Positions 1 to 8,986 of a stretch of DNA of 64,000 bases are shown here, piece after piece (the first letter of the stretch is position 1; each line of letters starts with the position of its first letter). A program made the position numbers and the translations under genes. The stretch lies in contig CALNHX010000276.1 of NCBI GenBank assembly GCA_940337035.1, forward strand, positions 62,001 to 126,000, written 5' to 3'. The stretch comes from Agriotes lineatus (taxonomy: Eukaryota > Arthropoda > Insecta > Coleoptera > Elateridae). The notes under the pieces are model-generated. The model saw only the letters and a program-made list of their open reading frames with translations. It searched no databases and was not told the origin of the DNA.

Positions 1-1309
1 GTTGTTGGACGTTTTCGAAAAATTTCTAGGGGTAATTTGATGGTGTCTAGTGATGATTTATTGAGTGCTGCTGGAGTATTAAACGAAAAATTTTCTTTTA
101 TGCACGGAGGTTTCTAGAATGAAAAAAAATTATTTACTACTTTAGCAAAAAAATACTGCTTCGAAATTACCGACAAATGTTGAATTGCTCTTTGAAGTGC
201 TGTTGTGTTTGGCCAGTGCCCAAACTTATATTCATTTGCAAACATTAAATAAAAAAAGTTATTCGAATACTCAACGAAATTTAGAAAGTAAAATTGGTAA
301 ATTTACGAATAAGAAAAAGCAATGAATAAGTATGATTGTAATATATATGTATTTAATTTTAGCATAATGTAGAATTTTTTCTAATAAGACTCCTGAAAGT
401 TTGCCTCTTCTGTATGTTTTTAAACCTTTTCCCCCGAATTTTGGTAATTGCTTATAAACAGACTTCAGAGGCAACATGGCAGATGTATACCACGAGATTT
501 AACACATGCTGTGAGCTTATAATACGAATAAATTCAGTTTCAAATCATCACGAGGATGTAATATCATAGAGAACAGCGTAGTTTCTCCTCGATACTGACG
601 TCACACAGAGTGGTGGAGTTAGAGCTGCGTGCTGGCACACCATGTTATTTTTCCATCATGACAATTTCTAATAAATCAATAGATAAGGTAAGTTTATTTG
701 TGGGAGTTTTAATTAGTACAGATAAAGTTAACAAGCAAAACTACTAATATAGTACACAGAAGTAGTACTTTTTAGAAGAAATCATTTATAAAGTTTTCAT
801 ATTCATGTAGATATATTCCCAATAGGGGTAGGAACAAAAGCCCGAAAAGTTCTCAGCGCATATCCGCAACATCCCCTTTTTTTTGAAAACTCATCCCTAG
901 CCTGTATAAGTTACAGTTTAAAAAACCTTTTTTGTAAACCATTACTCCGATTCACAAGATGTATAGAAAATGAAATGTTTATTATTAAATTCTACACAAA
1001 AAAGGTTATATTGTCTTTTTGGCTAATCTCCATCCAACTCTGGCAAATTGTGTTTAAAGTTAAAAGGATAGTTCTGAAAGCGCTGTGAGAAATCATTCTA
1101 TGGGTTCTCACAGAAACTATTTTATTAAATAAACGGTACCTAAATATAGCGGAGCAGATCATTGTCGACACAACGCATACTATATCTACAGTTTTTAACA
1201 GTTTCTGGGCTTTATCGACTTTGTTAGAACCATGCATTTTCTAATTTAAGCTTGTTTCCACACCAGCTATATGAGATAGAGCAGTCGACGCGTTTTTTTT
1301 TAAGTGGTA
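1..1309. other. Unassigned flank, no supported gene
   Basis: No convincing gene is visible. The first 117 bases are open in frame 1 and followed by a second short open stretch in another frame. The wording (for example SDDLLSAAGVL) is faintly like the C-terminal region of P/THAP9-type transposases, but this is only a guess. A short ATG-started reading at about 658-688 ends at a consensus splice donor (AAG then GTAAGT), which could be a 5' exon, but nothing downstream confirms it. The rest is AT-rich with scattered stops. Confidence 0.3.
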
Positions 1310-1336
1310 CAGTCATTTGGGGTAACTTTGAGCCAC
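1310..1336. repeat. Left terminal inverted repeat of the pogo-like element
   Basis: 27-bp terminal repeat beginning CAGTCATT and ending in a GAGCCAC module. It matches the reverse complement of 4661-4687 with three mismatches and is directly preceded by TA at 1308-1309. Confidence 0.88.
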
Positions 1337-1764
1337 AGGGGTTAACTTTGCGCCACGAGTGGATTTTGCTTTAAAGCTACACAGCAAGTTTAATTTCCGT
1401 ACAGGAATCTACAACTTTTGCTACTAATTATCCTACAACATTTGCACCGAAGATGGCGCAACAGATTTTTGGTTATCTGCTTTAGTTTCGGGGAAAAACA
1501 GTTTTATTTCTGGCGGTATTTTGCGGGAGCTTCGGTCAGTGTTTTTCAAGTTGTTAAAAATATATATTGCAAGAAGGTGAGTTAATGAATTTATTTACAT
1601 TTATATAGTTGCGTGACTTAAGATAAAGGTAATATAAATATCAAAAACTGTATATTAAATGGTTTTAAATAATATTAAAAAGAAATAGGTTAGATAATTC
1701 AAAGCGTTTTTCGCGGTAACTTTGCGCCGGCTCAAAGTTACCATGATTGTGGTGCAAAGTTAGA
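1322..1764. repeat. Left subterminal array of GTAACTTTGCGCCAC modules (5 copies)
   Basis: Five copies of one motif: direct at 1322-1336, 1341-1356 and 1716-1730; inverted at 1729-1742 and 1749-1762. The core is TAACTTTG followed by a CGCC/AGCC box. Copies of both orientations outside the TIR suggest transposase binding sites, as known for subterminal repeats of several DNA transposons. Binding itself is inferred. Confidence 0.7.
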
Positions 1765-1913
1765 GCAAATAAAATTTACATGACAAAAATTATATTTCAG
1801 TAATATATTATTAGCCGAAATATTTTCAAAATTTTTTTATTCGAAATTTGTACGAACTGTGATACAATATATTCATTCATACAGAATTTATTATTTGCGT
1901 GCTAGGTTTCCAA

Positions 1914-2300
1914 ATGGGGAAAACAAAATTAAATCCTGGCGTTAGAAGATACGGTACCAAAAGCAGGTATACCGAAGAGCAATTAAAAAAAATTATTAAT
2001 GATGTTAAATTGGGAAAAATTGGACAACGAGAGGCTAGCCGACTTTATAATATTCCCCGGAATACTATTAGAAATAAACTCCAGGGCTTTCACCTCAAAA
2101 ATGTTGGTAGGCCACACGTTTTCAGTGAAGCTGAAGAGGAAAATTTTGTACGCCATATTCTTATCCTTAGCGATTATGGACTTCCAGTTTCTATTTACGA
2201 TGTCAGATGTATCGCAAAATCTTATCTAGATACGTCAAAACGTAATATAGTACAATTCAAACAATATGCCCGGCTGGGAATGGGGAAAATCATTTCTTAA
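1914..2300 (+). CDS. Pogo-like transposase, N-terminal DNA-binding part (frameshifted)
   Basis: N-terminal part of the transposase of the surrounding element. Translation should start at the ATG at 1914; the frame is open slightly further upstream but without an ATG. Residues about 13-60 (RRYGTKSRYTEEQLKKII..., QREASRLYNIPRNTIRNKL) are a psq-type helix-turn-helix of the sort that binds TIRs in pogo/jerky-like transposases. A second, CENP-B-type helix-turn-helix segment follows. The frame then runs out at 2300, while the homologous continuation resumes in the next frame at about 2263. A small indel around 2251-2262 has therefore broken one gene into two overlapping ORFs. There is no intron consensus at the junction, so a frameshift mutation is the simplest reading. 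Confidence 0.75.
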   Translation: MGKTKLNPGVRRYGTKSRYTEEQLKKIINDVKLGKIGQREASRLYNIPRNTIRNKLQGFHLKNVGRPHVFSEAEEENFVRHILILSDYGLPVSIYDVRCIAKSYLDTSKRNIVQFKQYARLGMGKIIS

Positions 2301-3960
2301 TCGCCACAAAGAAGTTCTGTCTCAAAAATTTGCCACCAATATAGCTCGCAAACGAGCACAGGTTGATGAGGAAGCAATTATAAATTTTTTTACTAATTTG
2401 GAAAAGGAAGTTGAAGGCGTTCCTCCGGAAAATATATATAATTATGATGAGACAGGTTTTCATGATGTACCATATAAAGGAAAACTGCTTTTCAGAAGAG
2501 CTTGTCGTCACCCGGAACGAATACTAAATAGCACCAAATCTTGTTTTACCGTTATGTTCTGTGGTAATGCGAATGGTGAATTTTTACCTCCCTATATAGT
2601 TTTTAAGGGTAAACAAAAATGGTCAGACTGGTTACATGGTGCTCCTCCCGGTACAAAATTAAATATTTCTAAGAGTGGATGGATGGATGCTGATGTGTTT
2701 GAAGATTGGATTAAAAACCATTTCGTGCCATACGCTCGACAAAAGGAGGGGAGAAAAGTTATTATAGGGGACAACCTAGCCGCACACGTGTCGATTAATG
2801 TGTTAAAATTGTGTCAAGAGAATGATATACAATTCATTTTTCTCGTACCCAATTCTACCCATTTACTCCAACCACTGGACGTTTGCTATTTTTCTTCATT
2901 AAAAACAGCTTGGAGGAAAGTTCTTCTTAGCTGGAGGCAAACACGTGAAGGTAAAAAAGTGGTGTCTTTGCCAAAATCATCATTTTCTCAGCTGTTAACA
3001 CAGACTTTACAATTGGGAAATGATACCACTGCCTACAATCTTAAGAAAGGATTCGAAACTACAGGAATTTTCCCGCTCAATATTACAAGAGTTTTGGAGC
3101 GATTGCCGCAATATTGCAATCCAGTAAATACTACTGAAACTATTGGTAATGAGTTCCTGAAGTACCTAGACAAAACAAGAACATCCGATCTGGGGAAAAT
3201 AACTCGAGCCAGGAAATTTCGCCTGCCCGTTGAATCAGGCAAGAGCATTTCCGTTGAAGAAATGGAAGAGTATTATGCAAACAGGACAGCTTCTCTATTA
3301 AATCGTGGTGGTATAAGAACAAGAGGTGGCAGAATAAAGCGAGGTAGTTTGAAAACCAGAGGCAGTAGTAGGCGTTTACAAACAATTACAAGTAACATAA
3401 GTGTGGTACAAGAATCCACTTTAAATGAAGAAATAGCTTCAACTGTTAGTTCCAGTTCTGAAGAACAAGAAAGAGAGTTGCATTTAGAAGAAGCTGATTT
3501 GCACGAAATTAATAAAGAAATTGATGAAAATCTTCAAGAAGAACATCCTGAAGAGGGAAACGTAGACATGCAAATTCAAATCCCCCAAAGCAGTGGTGAT
3601 CGGTTGGTACATAATGAATCCATAGAGGGCAACATAGAAGATATAGCAACCATAGAAGTGATTGAAAAAGAAAAATTCAAAAGAGATGATTTGGTTATTG
3701 TTCTGTATGACAATAAATTGTATCCTGGAAAAATAAGTGACATCAAAATGATAGATTCTGAAATTAATTACAAAGTGAGTTGCTTGGAAAAAAAAGGTAG
3801 AACTTGGAAATGGCCCCTTTCTGAAGATTTGATATGGTATTCAGAAACAAATATTATTAAGAAGGTAGACCCTAATTCTATTGTTGCAATTAATAAAAGG
3901 GGAATGTTTAAGATCAATGATAATTTGCTAGATGAACAAAATGCAATAATTTTTGAGTAA
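2266..3960 (+). CDS. Pogo-like transposase, DDE catalytic and C-terminal part
   Basis: 564-aa frame carrying the catalytic core. The three acidic residues are visible: D61 in NYDETGF, D169 in IGDNLAAH and D205 in HLLQPLDV, a DD35D spacing typical of pogo/Tigger (DDE_1). The stretch PGWEWGKSFLNRH at the start is the end of the CENP-B-type helix-turn-helix, so the ATG at 2266 is not a true start but the point after the frameshift. Residues about 310-350 are basic, 380-460 are acidic and low-complexity, and about 465-540 (DDLVIVLYDNKLYPGKI ... WYSETNIIKKV) form a compact predicted beta-rich module that could be a Tudor/chromo-like domain. That last assignment is inference. Apart from the upstream frameshift this part has no premature stop. 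Confidence 0.82.
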   Translation: MPGWEWGKSFLNRHKEVLSQKFATNIARKRAQVDEEAIINFFTNLEKEVEGVPPENIYNYDETGFHDVPYKGKLLFRRACRHPERILNSTKSCFTVMFCGNANGEFLPPYIVFKGKQKWSDWLHGAPPGTKLNISKSGWMDADVFEDWIKNHFVPYARQKEGRKVIIGDNLAAHVSINVLKLCQENDIQFIFLVPNSTHLLQPLDVCYFSSLKTAWRKVLLSWRQTREGKKVVSLPKSSFSQLLTQTLQLGNDTTAYNLKKGFETTGIFPLNITRVLERLPQYCNPVNTTETIGNEFLKYLDKTRTSDLGKITRARKFRLPVESGKSISVEEMEEYYANRTASLLNRGGIRTRGGRIKRGSLKTRGSSRRLQTITSNISVVQESTLNEEIASTVSSSSEEQERELHLEEADLHEINKEIDENLQEEHPEEGNVDMQIQIPQSSGDRLVHNESIEGNIEDIATIEVIEKEKFKRDDLVIVLYDNKLYPGKISDIKMIDSEINYKVSCLEKKGRTWKWPLSEDLIWYSETNIIKKVDPNSIVAINKRGMFKINDNLLDEQNAIIFE

Positions 3961-4410
3961 CTTTATTATAGAGTTGATTTTTATTTTATTGTTAATTATA
4001 CTTATGCATACTTCAAAAATATTATGTTTAATTTTATTTTTACTAAATATTAAAATGTATTTTTACTGTTCTTAATATAATTCATAAATACAAATATCAC
4101 ATGTTTTATTATTACCTGTTTGAATGTTTTGATACTTAATAAATAGTGCTTTACACTGTGCGAATTTATTTAATAGTACATAAAACCAGTTAGGTTCATA
4201 TTTTTTTTTATGTAAAAATGAAACATTTCATATATTTGAAAAATGTGCATTATTATTAATTTGAACTACTTTTTTTCAATAAAAGAGTACAGAAAAATTT
4301 GTTCTTTAAATTGAACGTAAACTTGTATATTAAGTATATAATTTTGCTTCAACAAGCTTTCTCACAGAAACATGTTCACCGATGTAAAAAATTCAAGGGA
4401 ACACGATAGC

Positions 4411-4676
4411 GTGGCGCAAAGTTGCCTAGATGCACTCCATATGGTAGAAAACGCAATTTTTAGCTGTGTGGCGCAAAGTTATCCGACTTGGTGGTGTAAC
4501 TTTGCTCCACCTTTTAATTAAAGTTTTTTAATATAATTCACGTATTAATAAAGAATTAGTTCTGAAAAACTATTAATTTGAAGTGTGATTGATATTAATA
4601 AAATGAATTACAAAATATAGGCTCAGCTGCAGAACACCAATAAATAAAAACAGACAAAAAGTGGTTCAAAGTTACC
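4411..4676. repeat. Right subterminal array of the same module (4 copies)
   Basis: Inverted copies at 4411-4426, 4468-4484 and 4661-4676 (the last is part of the TIR), and a direct copy at 4495-4511. Together with the left array this gives nine modules confined to the noncoding ends of the element. Confidence 0.7.
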
Positions 4677-4687
4677 CTGAATGACTG
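4661..4687. repeat. Right terminal inverted repeat of the pogo-like element
   Basis: Inverted partner of 1310-1336, ending AATGACTG and followed by TA at 4688-4689. Three mismatches in 27 bp. Confidence 0.88.
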
Positions 4688-4725
4688 TATCTCCAGAAGA
4701 CCTATTCCACTAACAGCTTCCTTTC

Positions 4726-4936
4726 TTATTTGTTTGTTGGGTCATCTTCGGTTAATATTTCTTCAGATGCTGCATTTAGGCAACCTTGTCCGTGGCAGTT
4801 GGAGCACATAGTAGAACAATGTAATCCAACTTTAAGACATCCGCATTGTTTATCGCAACCCTTTTTACAGCTGCACGATATAACTTGCAGAATAGAAGTC
4901 GAAGCCGGTGTTTCAGTAGTAAAAACTGGTGATAAC
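4726..4936 (-). pseudogene. Cys-rich CXC-like gene remnant
   Basis: On the minus strand a stop-ended frame reads LSPVFTTETPASTSILQV and then a dense cysteine array (CSCKKGCDKQCGC, CSTMCSNCHGQGC), ending DDPTNK at a TAA at 4726-4728. The spacing CxCxxxCxxxCxC...CxxxCxxC resembles the Cys-rich C-terminal module found in many uncharacterised insect proteins and loosely the CXC/tesmin type. Function is unknown. The 5' side is interrupted by a MITE at 4937-5224. On its far side the same frame can be followed for about ten codons (RKIGNMLSP), so the MITE landed inside this coding sequence. No start codon is identifiable. Confidence 0.6.
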
Positions 4937-5224
4937 CATATATCTAATACTTACTATATTGCTAGCGGCTATGAGTGGGAAACTTGCCAAGGAAGTGAGA
5001 CAGACAACCAACTCTTCAATGTATAATGGTGAGCTGTGTGCAAGCGCGGCGGCGTCGTCCGGCCAATGGGGAAGTGGTCAAGTTTAAAATTCGCTTCTAA
5101 AGGCGGAGTTCGAATTCTCACGCATGCGCACGAGACGCGTTATACTCTAAGTGAGACTATGTCGGCGCCGTAATGTTTTCCCACGTTCCGAAGCCCTACT
5201 AGCAATATATGTGTATTATATATA
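4937..5224. mobile_element. 288-bp MITE with 10-bp target duplication
   Basis: The ends are imperfect inverted repeats of about 55 bp (CATATATCTAATACTTACTA at the left; the reverse complement of the right end reads TATATATAATACACATATAT, both followed by TTGCTAG). The 10-mer TGGTGATAAC lies directly on both sides (4927-4936 and 5225-5234), a likely target duplication. A 9-10 bp duplication points to Mutator-like or similar superfamilies, but no transposase is present. Confidence 0.6.
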
Positions 5225-5261
5225 TGGTGATAACATATTGCCTATTTTCCTCTCGCCAAGA

Positions 5262-6155
5262 TTGAATTTGGTGTCAATAGAACGAAACGGATGTCGTTAT
5301 TCTCGCATATCTGGAGAACGTTTGCCGTGATATAACTGCTCAAATTATCACAGATTAAGACTTTTTGCCATCGACCTTCATAAAATAGGATAGCATTATG
5401 GAAAAGAACCAATCTTTGAAGACATCAGAATCAAACCAGCCACTTAAAGTTCTATTCTACCTTGAACCATCGAGGCCACCTTCTTTCCAGCCCTAATACA
5501 TGTGTTTTGCCGTATAGACAACATAAGGTGGTAAACGGTCAACAGTTGCGCATATCGCAAACATGACGGTTGTGCTTGGCACCTTTGCCTGCGACAACTT
5601 TAACGACACCAGGATCATCTTTGAAGTTCGTTTCATCATAGTTTACTATGTTCGTTGGTGGATAACCGTTCAAAACTTTTTCCAAATTGTCAAAATAGTT
5701 TTTGATAGCTTCATACAAAATTGCTGTGCGAACCCTTTTAGAAATTTCGGCAAATTTCACGAAAATTCTTTTGTGTCGTGAAATGAAGCTCGCAAACCAG
5801 TCGTGACCAGGTAAGTTGTCATGAAACCTGGTATTTAACCCCTGTTTTGCGAGAAATTGTTGGACAATACGACGAGCTTGTATCGGCTTCAAAGGGAATC
5901 CCATTCCGCTCATAATGTTAAGGCCTCTTCTAAACCATTTTCATTGGAATCATTAAGAACAGGTTGTCTTCCGTATTTCAGGGGATGCTTCTCGTTTACA
6001 TGGCTGTGAAATGTAGTATAAGGCACCCCATAAGTCTCGCATGCACAACGTATTGACATTCCATCTCTTACAGTGCGAACAGCATTCTCGAAATACACGG
6101 GGTCGTAGCTCCTTTTGCCGTATTTGCCTAGTTTCTTTTGATATTTACGAACCAT
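5262..6155 (-). pseudogene. Decayed second pogo-like transposase
   Basis: Minus-strand transposase remnant in at least three frames. It starts at the ATG at 6153-6155 with an HTH part (KYGKRSYDPVYFENAV, IRCACETYGVPYTTFHSHV), shifts frame near 5910 into the CENP-B-type region (QARRIVQQFLAKQGL, HDWFASFISRHKR) and reaches the first catalytic Asp in NYDETNF. After about 5540 it shifts again, and minus-strand words such as GWFDSDVFKDWFF, ICDNLSSYITANVLQ (second Asp) and VLLTPNS follow to about 5262, with stops between them. The third Asp region is missing, so the gene is truncated at its 3' end. It is a different family from the element at 1310-4687. Confidence 0.75.
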
Positions 6156-6315
6156 CTGGAACAAATTTGTAAAACAAAAACGTTCAGTTTCTACTTTGAA
6201 AACTTTCCCCTAATCCCCATATAAAACGACACTGGAAATACCACAATTTTAATAAAATGCATCAACCATTTTAATAATAAATGAGGATTAGGGAACTAAA
6301 AACAATTTTTTGATG

Positions 6316-6942
6316 AGATCTACTTTGCCCCAAGAAGTGACATCAGTTCATTCAAAAAATCCCACAGGGGCTCCCCTTTAAAACACAAAGATCTTGCCGG
6401 TTTATTGTTCTAAGTCAGATGTTAGGTTATGGATATGCGCGGGTCAAATACACATAAATATTAACAGATCGTCTGTGAAAATAAACGAATTTTGAGGTTT
6501 CGGTAAATCTACATTTCGGAATTTTAGAATGTTTAGGGCCGGTTGCAGAAAGCAATGTTAAGTCTGGTGTTAGCTAACGCGACGTCAAAGTGAACAAAAA
6601 CGAATCAAATCTCAAATGCTTATGGTAACTAATACATTAGTAAACAAAATTTGATGCGATTTTGTTCACTTTGACGCGACGTTAGCTAACACCAGACTTA
6701 ACATTGCTTTCTGCAACCGGCCCTAGTGTTTTATGCAAACTTACCTTTGTTTATGAAAATTAACACGTGAGCACAACCACCATTCTGTGTTACGACTGTG
6801 ACTCATAGATAAAGACAAGACTGACTTGCGCCGGCAAAACTGGCAAGCACGTTACAGGTTTTCGATTGTGCATTTTAATACAGCAGGAAGTTGTGATCCA
6901 CTTTGGCCCAGCAAATCCACTTAGCCCCGGTTAACGGTATTG
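6316..6942 (-). mobile_element. 5' terminal region of the second pogo-like element
   Basis: Upstream (to the right) of the decayed transposase, a motif like CCACTTTGGCCC recurs at 6316-6336, 6895-6912 and 6914-6930. The outer boundary is probably 6942, where the minus strand would begin CAATACCGTTAACCGGGGCT directly after TA (6943-6944). This mirrors the subterminal-module layout of the first pogo element. A palindromic MITE (6536-6723) has inserted in between. No matching left end was found. Confidence 0.5.
6536..6723. mobile_element. 188-bp near-perfect palindromic MITE, copy 1
   Basis: Starts GGGCCGGTTGCAGAAAGC and ends with its reverse complement. Almost the whole length is self-complementary, with a small centre around 6610-6650. 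It is flanked by TA on each side (6534-6535, 6724-6725), suggesting a Tc1/mariner-type target. A second copy in opposite orientation lies at 42145-42332. Confidence 0.8.
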
Positions 6943-6944
6943 TA

Positions 6945-7326
6945 TTCCATATGTCAAATATTTAAATTTACCGCCATAAATAATCTACGTTTCAGTATTA
7001 ATCAATAGATGTCTCTAGGGGGTGTTCCCTATGTGCAGGCCATAGTATTTAATGTAGTTGGCCGTGTCTGCAGTAGATATCGTTTTTTTTTCAACATATT
7101 CAGAGCAGACCGACTTCTATTTTTACAGTGTACCTAACCTTAAAAATATCACTGTTGTCACTTTTGACAACTGTTTGAACACTGCAACAGTATATTGTAT
7201 GTTAAGAACTGAAAGTGCGTTGTCGCGTGCACAGGAATATTTCAATCATGGAAAAGTGGCAAGGGCACTTTTACCTCTACACATGCATACTATTTGTTCA
7301 ACGACTTAGCATATTATTAAGGCGAA
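6945..7326. other. No feature seen
   Basis: AT-rich sequence without recognisable coding content. The short open frame at 7058-7309 has no ATG start and no family resemblance. Confidence 0.5.
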
Positions 7327-7530
7327 AATAGTCACTTATAATACCATGAGTAGTCAAAGTTATGTCGACTATTTTTGTGGTGGTGTCACGAATGTCCATT
7401 GCGCTTTGGTACGATTAGGACGAGTGCGATAGCACGAGTCCTAATCCCAAGCGCAATGGACATGAGTAGTGATACCACCGCAAAAATAATCTACTTAACT
7501 TTGACTAAGAATGGTATTCGAGGGACTATT
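7327..7530. repeat. Foldback (inverted repeat) element, 204 bp
   Basis: The left end AATAGTCACTTATAATACCA pairs imperfectly with the right end (reverse complement AATAGTCCCTCGAATACCAT). Inner arms containing TGTCCATTGCGCTTGG-like sequence pair closely, around a GAGTGCGATAGCACGAG loop palindrome. No target duplication was fixed. Related starts (AATAGTCAC, AATAGTCAACA) recur at about 7650, 7768 and 26386. Confidence 0.6.
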
Positions 7531-7769
7531 TAAGGAACCAAACTACTTTTTCAAATTAGTTTTCAGTAAATCTAGCAACAAACTACGCAATTTCTATAGT
7601 AACAGAACACTAATATTGACTTTTTCTAATAAAAATCACATTTGTTTAAAATAGTCACTTGAATACCTTCTAGGAAGATATATCCACTGATATTTTTTTG
7701 ATTGGTGAAGAAACGTCAGAATTCTGGATATTCATTGGTCACTTTTTGACAGATGACAGGTGAATTGAA

Positions 7770-8199
7770 TAGTCAACAGTAATATCCCAAGTGCATTAAA
7801 ATAGCCGATTAAATTTTGACGTTTTCTGTCAGAATGTTTTGCTAAGAAATATGTTAAGTAAATTTTTCGCTCGACAAGAATCCCGAGTGCATAGCACGAG
7901 GGATTTTGGGGCGGAAAATTTACGAGATTTATTTCTTAGCAAAACATTTTGACAGAAAATTGTCAAAATTTATTCAGGCTAGTTTACATGCACGCGGGAT
8001 GTTCGGAGTGATTATTTCCTGAATAGATAAAATTTAGTTGGAAAGCACCTTCAATAATCATGTTAAAATTATGCACAAGCGATTAAATTTTGACATAAAT
8101 TTAACCGCGGTTAAATTTTGACGTTTGAATTTTAGTCATTATTAAACTGATAGAAACCATGGTGATTACGCATTATTATGGATATGAAAGAAATAATCA
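7770..8199. repeat. Dispersed repeat, copy 1 (unoccupied TTAA site)
   Basis: About 430 bp closely similar to 25400-25429 plus 25993-26394. Shared landmarks include AATATCCCAAG, TAGCACGAGGGATTTTG, ACACGCGGGATGTTCGG-like sequence, TTTAACCGCGGTTAAATTT and ATTATTATGGATATGAA. It contains an internal inverted repeat around 7835-7965. The TTAA at 7796-7799 is the uninterrupted counterpart of the site occupied by a piggyBac-like element in copy 2. Confidence 0.75.
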
Positions 8200-8214
8200 C
8201 ATATAATATCATAA

Positions 8215-8323
8215 GAGCATTAATTCTTTCCGGAAATTTTTTGAGTGCGTTCCAACAACGTCGTATTAATTAGGAGGTTGTTGGAATGCACGAATAATAA
8301 TTTCCGGATATGAATTAATGCTC
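8215..8323. repeat. Hairpin/foldback, 109 bp
   Basis: GAGCATTAATTC at 8215 pairs with GAATTAATGCTC ending at 8323. The inner arms GTTCCAACAAC and GTTGTTGGAA also pair. It is probably the end of the same foldback family as the preceding repeat. Confidence 0.55.
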
Positions 8324-8671
8324 GAATGCAGATTCGGTAAGAAAATCGTAACGACACAAACCTTAAAAAGAAGTAATGTCTACCTACAAAAAATTTCCAA
8401 GAAATTTTTTTTGTTGTTTTGGTTACGGCTCGTGAACTAATTTTTCTATTGGTCATTAATGAGTGTCGTACGATTTTCATATTTAATTTTATTCAAAAAA
8501 TGATTGACAATTAATTTAAAATTATTCGCATAGTCACATCCTGACTTGGGTAATTATTTGACTGACGCGGAAACCCAAAATGATCGGCAAGCAGTAAAGA
8601 GATGAAAACGCTTGCTCAGCGGCGAATGTCAACTTTCTGTTGTCAAATGATCGTGACATTTTTATAACCAA
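8324..8671. other. No feature seen
   Basis: AT-rich spacer between the foldback cluster and the Helitron-like 3' end. No supported coding sequence. Confidence 0.45.
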
Positions 8672-8986
8672 CTAGCAAGATGCCCGTTCTTCGTACGGAC
8701 TACAAATGTTTTTTCTTCTAAATCTCAAATGAATTCTAGGGCGCTTCCCTTACCCTCACTAATACGCTAAACTAACAAATGCCACAAAACAATATTGTAG
8801 GAAACAAAATTCTTCCGAAACAATTCCTCCACAACTCTTTTATGCTTCATGTACCCCCTGGAAATGTGTACATAATTATTGTTCTGCTTGTATATATTGG
8901 TAAAACTATAGTTTTAGTATAACACTGAGATAAAATTAAAATATATATGTACAAACTAAATGTATTTATAAATTATAGGAAGATAC

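Larger units (their letters stand above)
1310..4687 (+). mobile_element. Complete pogo/Tigger-like DNA transposon (3.38 kb)
   Basis: Both ends are present. The first 27 bp (CAGTCATTTGGGGTAAC...) and the reverse complement of the last 27 bp agree at 24 positions, and each end abuts TA (1308-1309 and 4688-4689), the target duplication expected for Tc1/mariner/pogo elements. Inside are nine modules of a GTAACTTTGCGCCAC-like motif near the ends and one transposase gene in two overlapping frames. The element is nearly intact: one frameshift is the only obvious lesion. The pogo/Tigger assignment rests on the DD35D catalytic core, the N-terminal psq-type helix-turn-helix and the TA target. Confidence 0.85.

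Noticed and set aside
658..694. First exon of a host gene ending at a GTAAGT splice donor
   Set aside because: Only about ten codons, no downstream acceptor or exon could be linked, and such donors occur by chance.
4730..5026. 98-aa plus-strand open frame
   Set aside because: Antisense shadow of the Cys-rich minus-strand remnant and its MITE.
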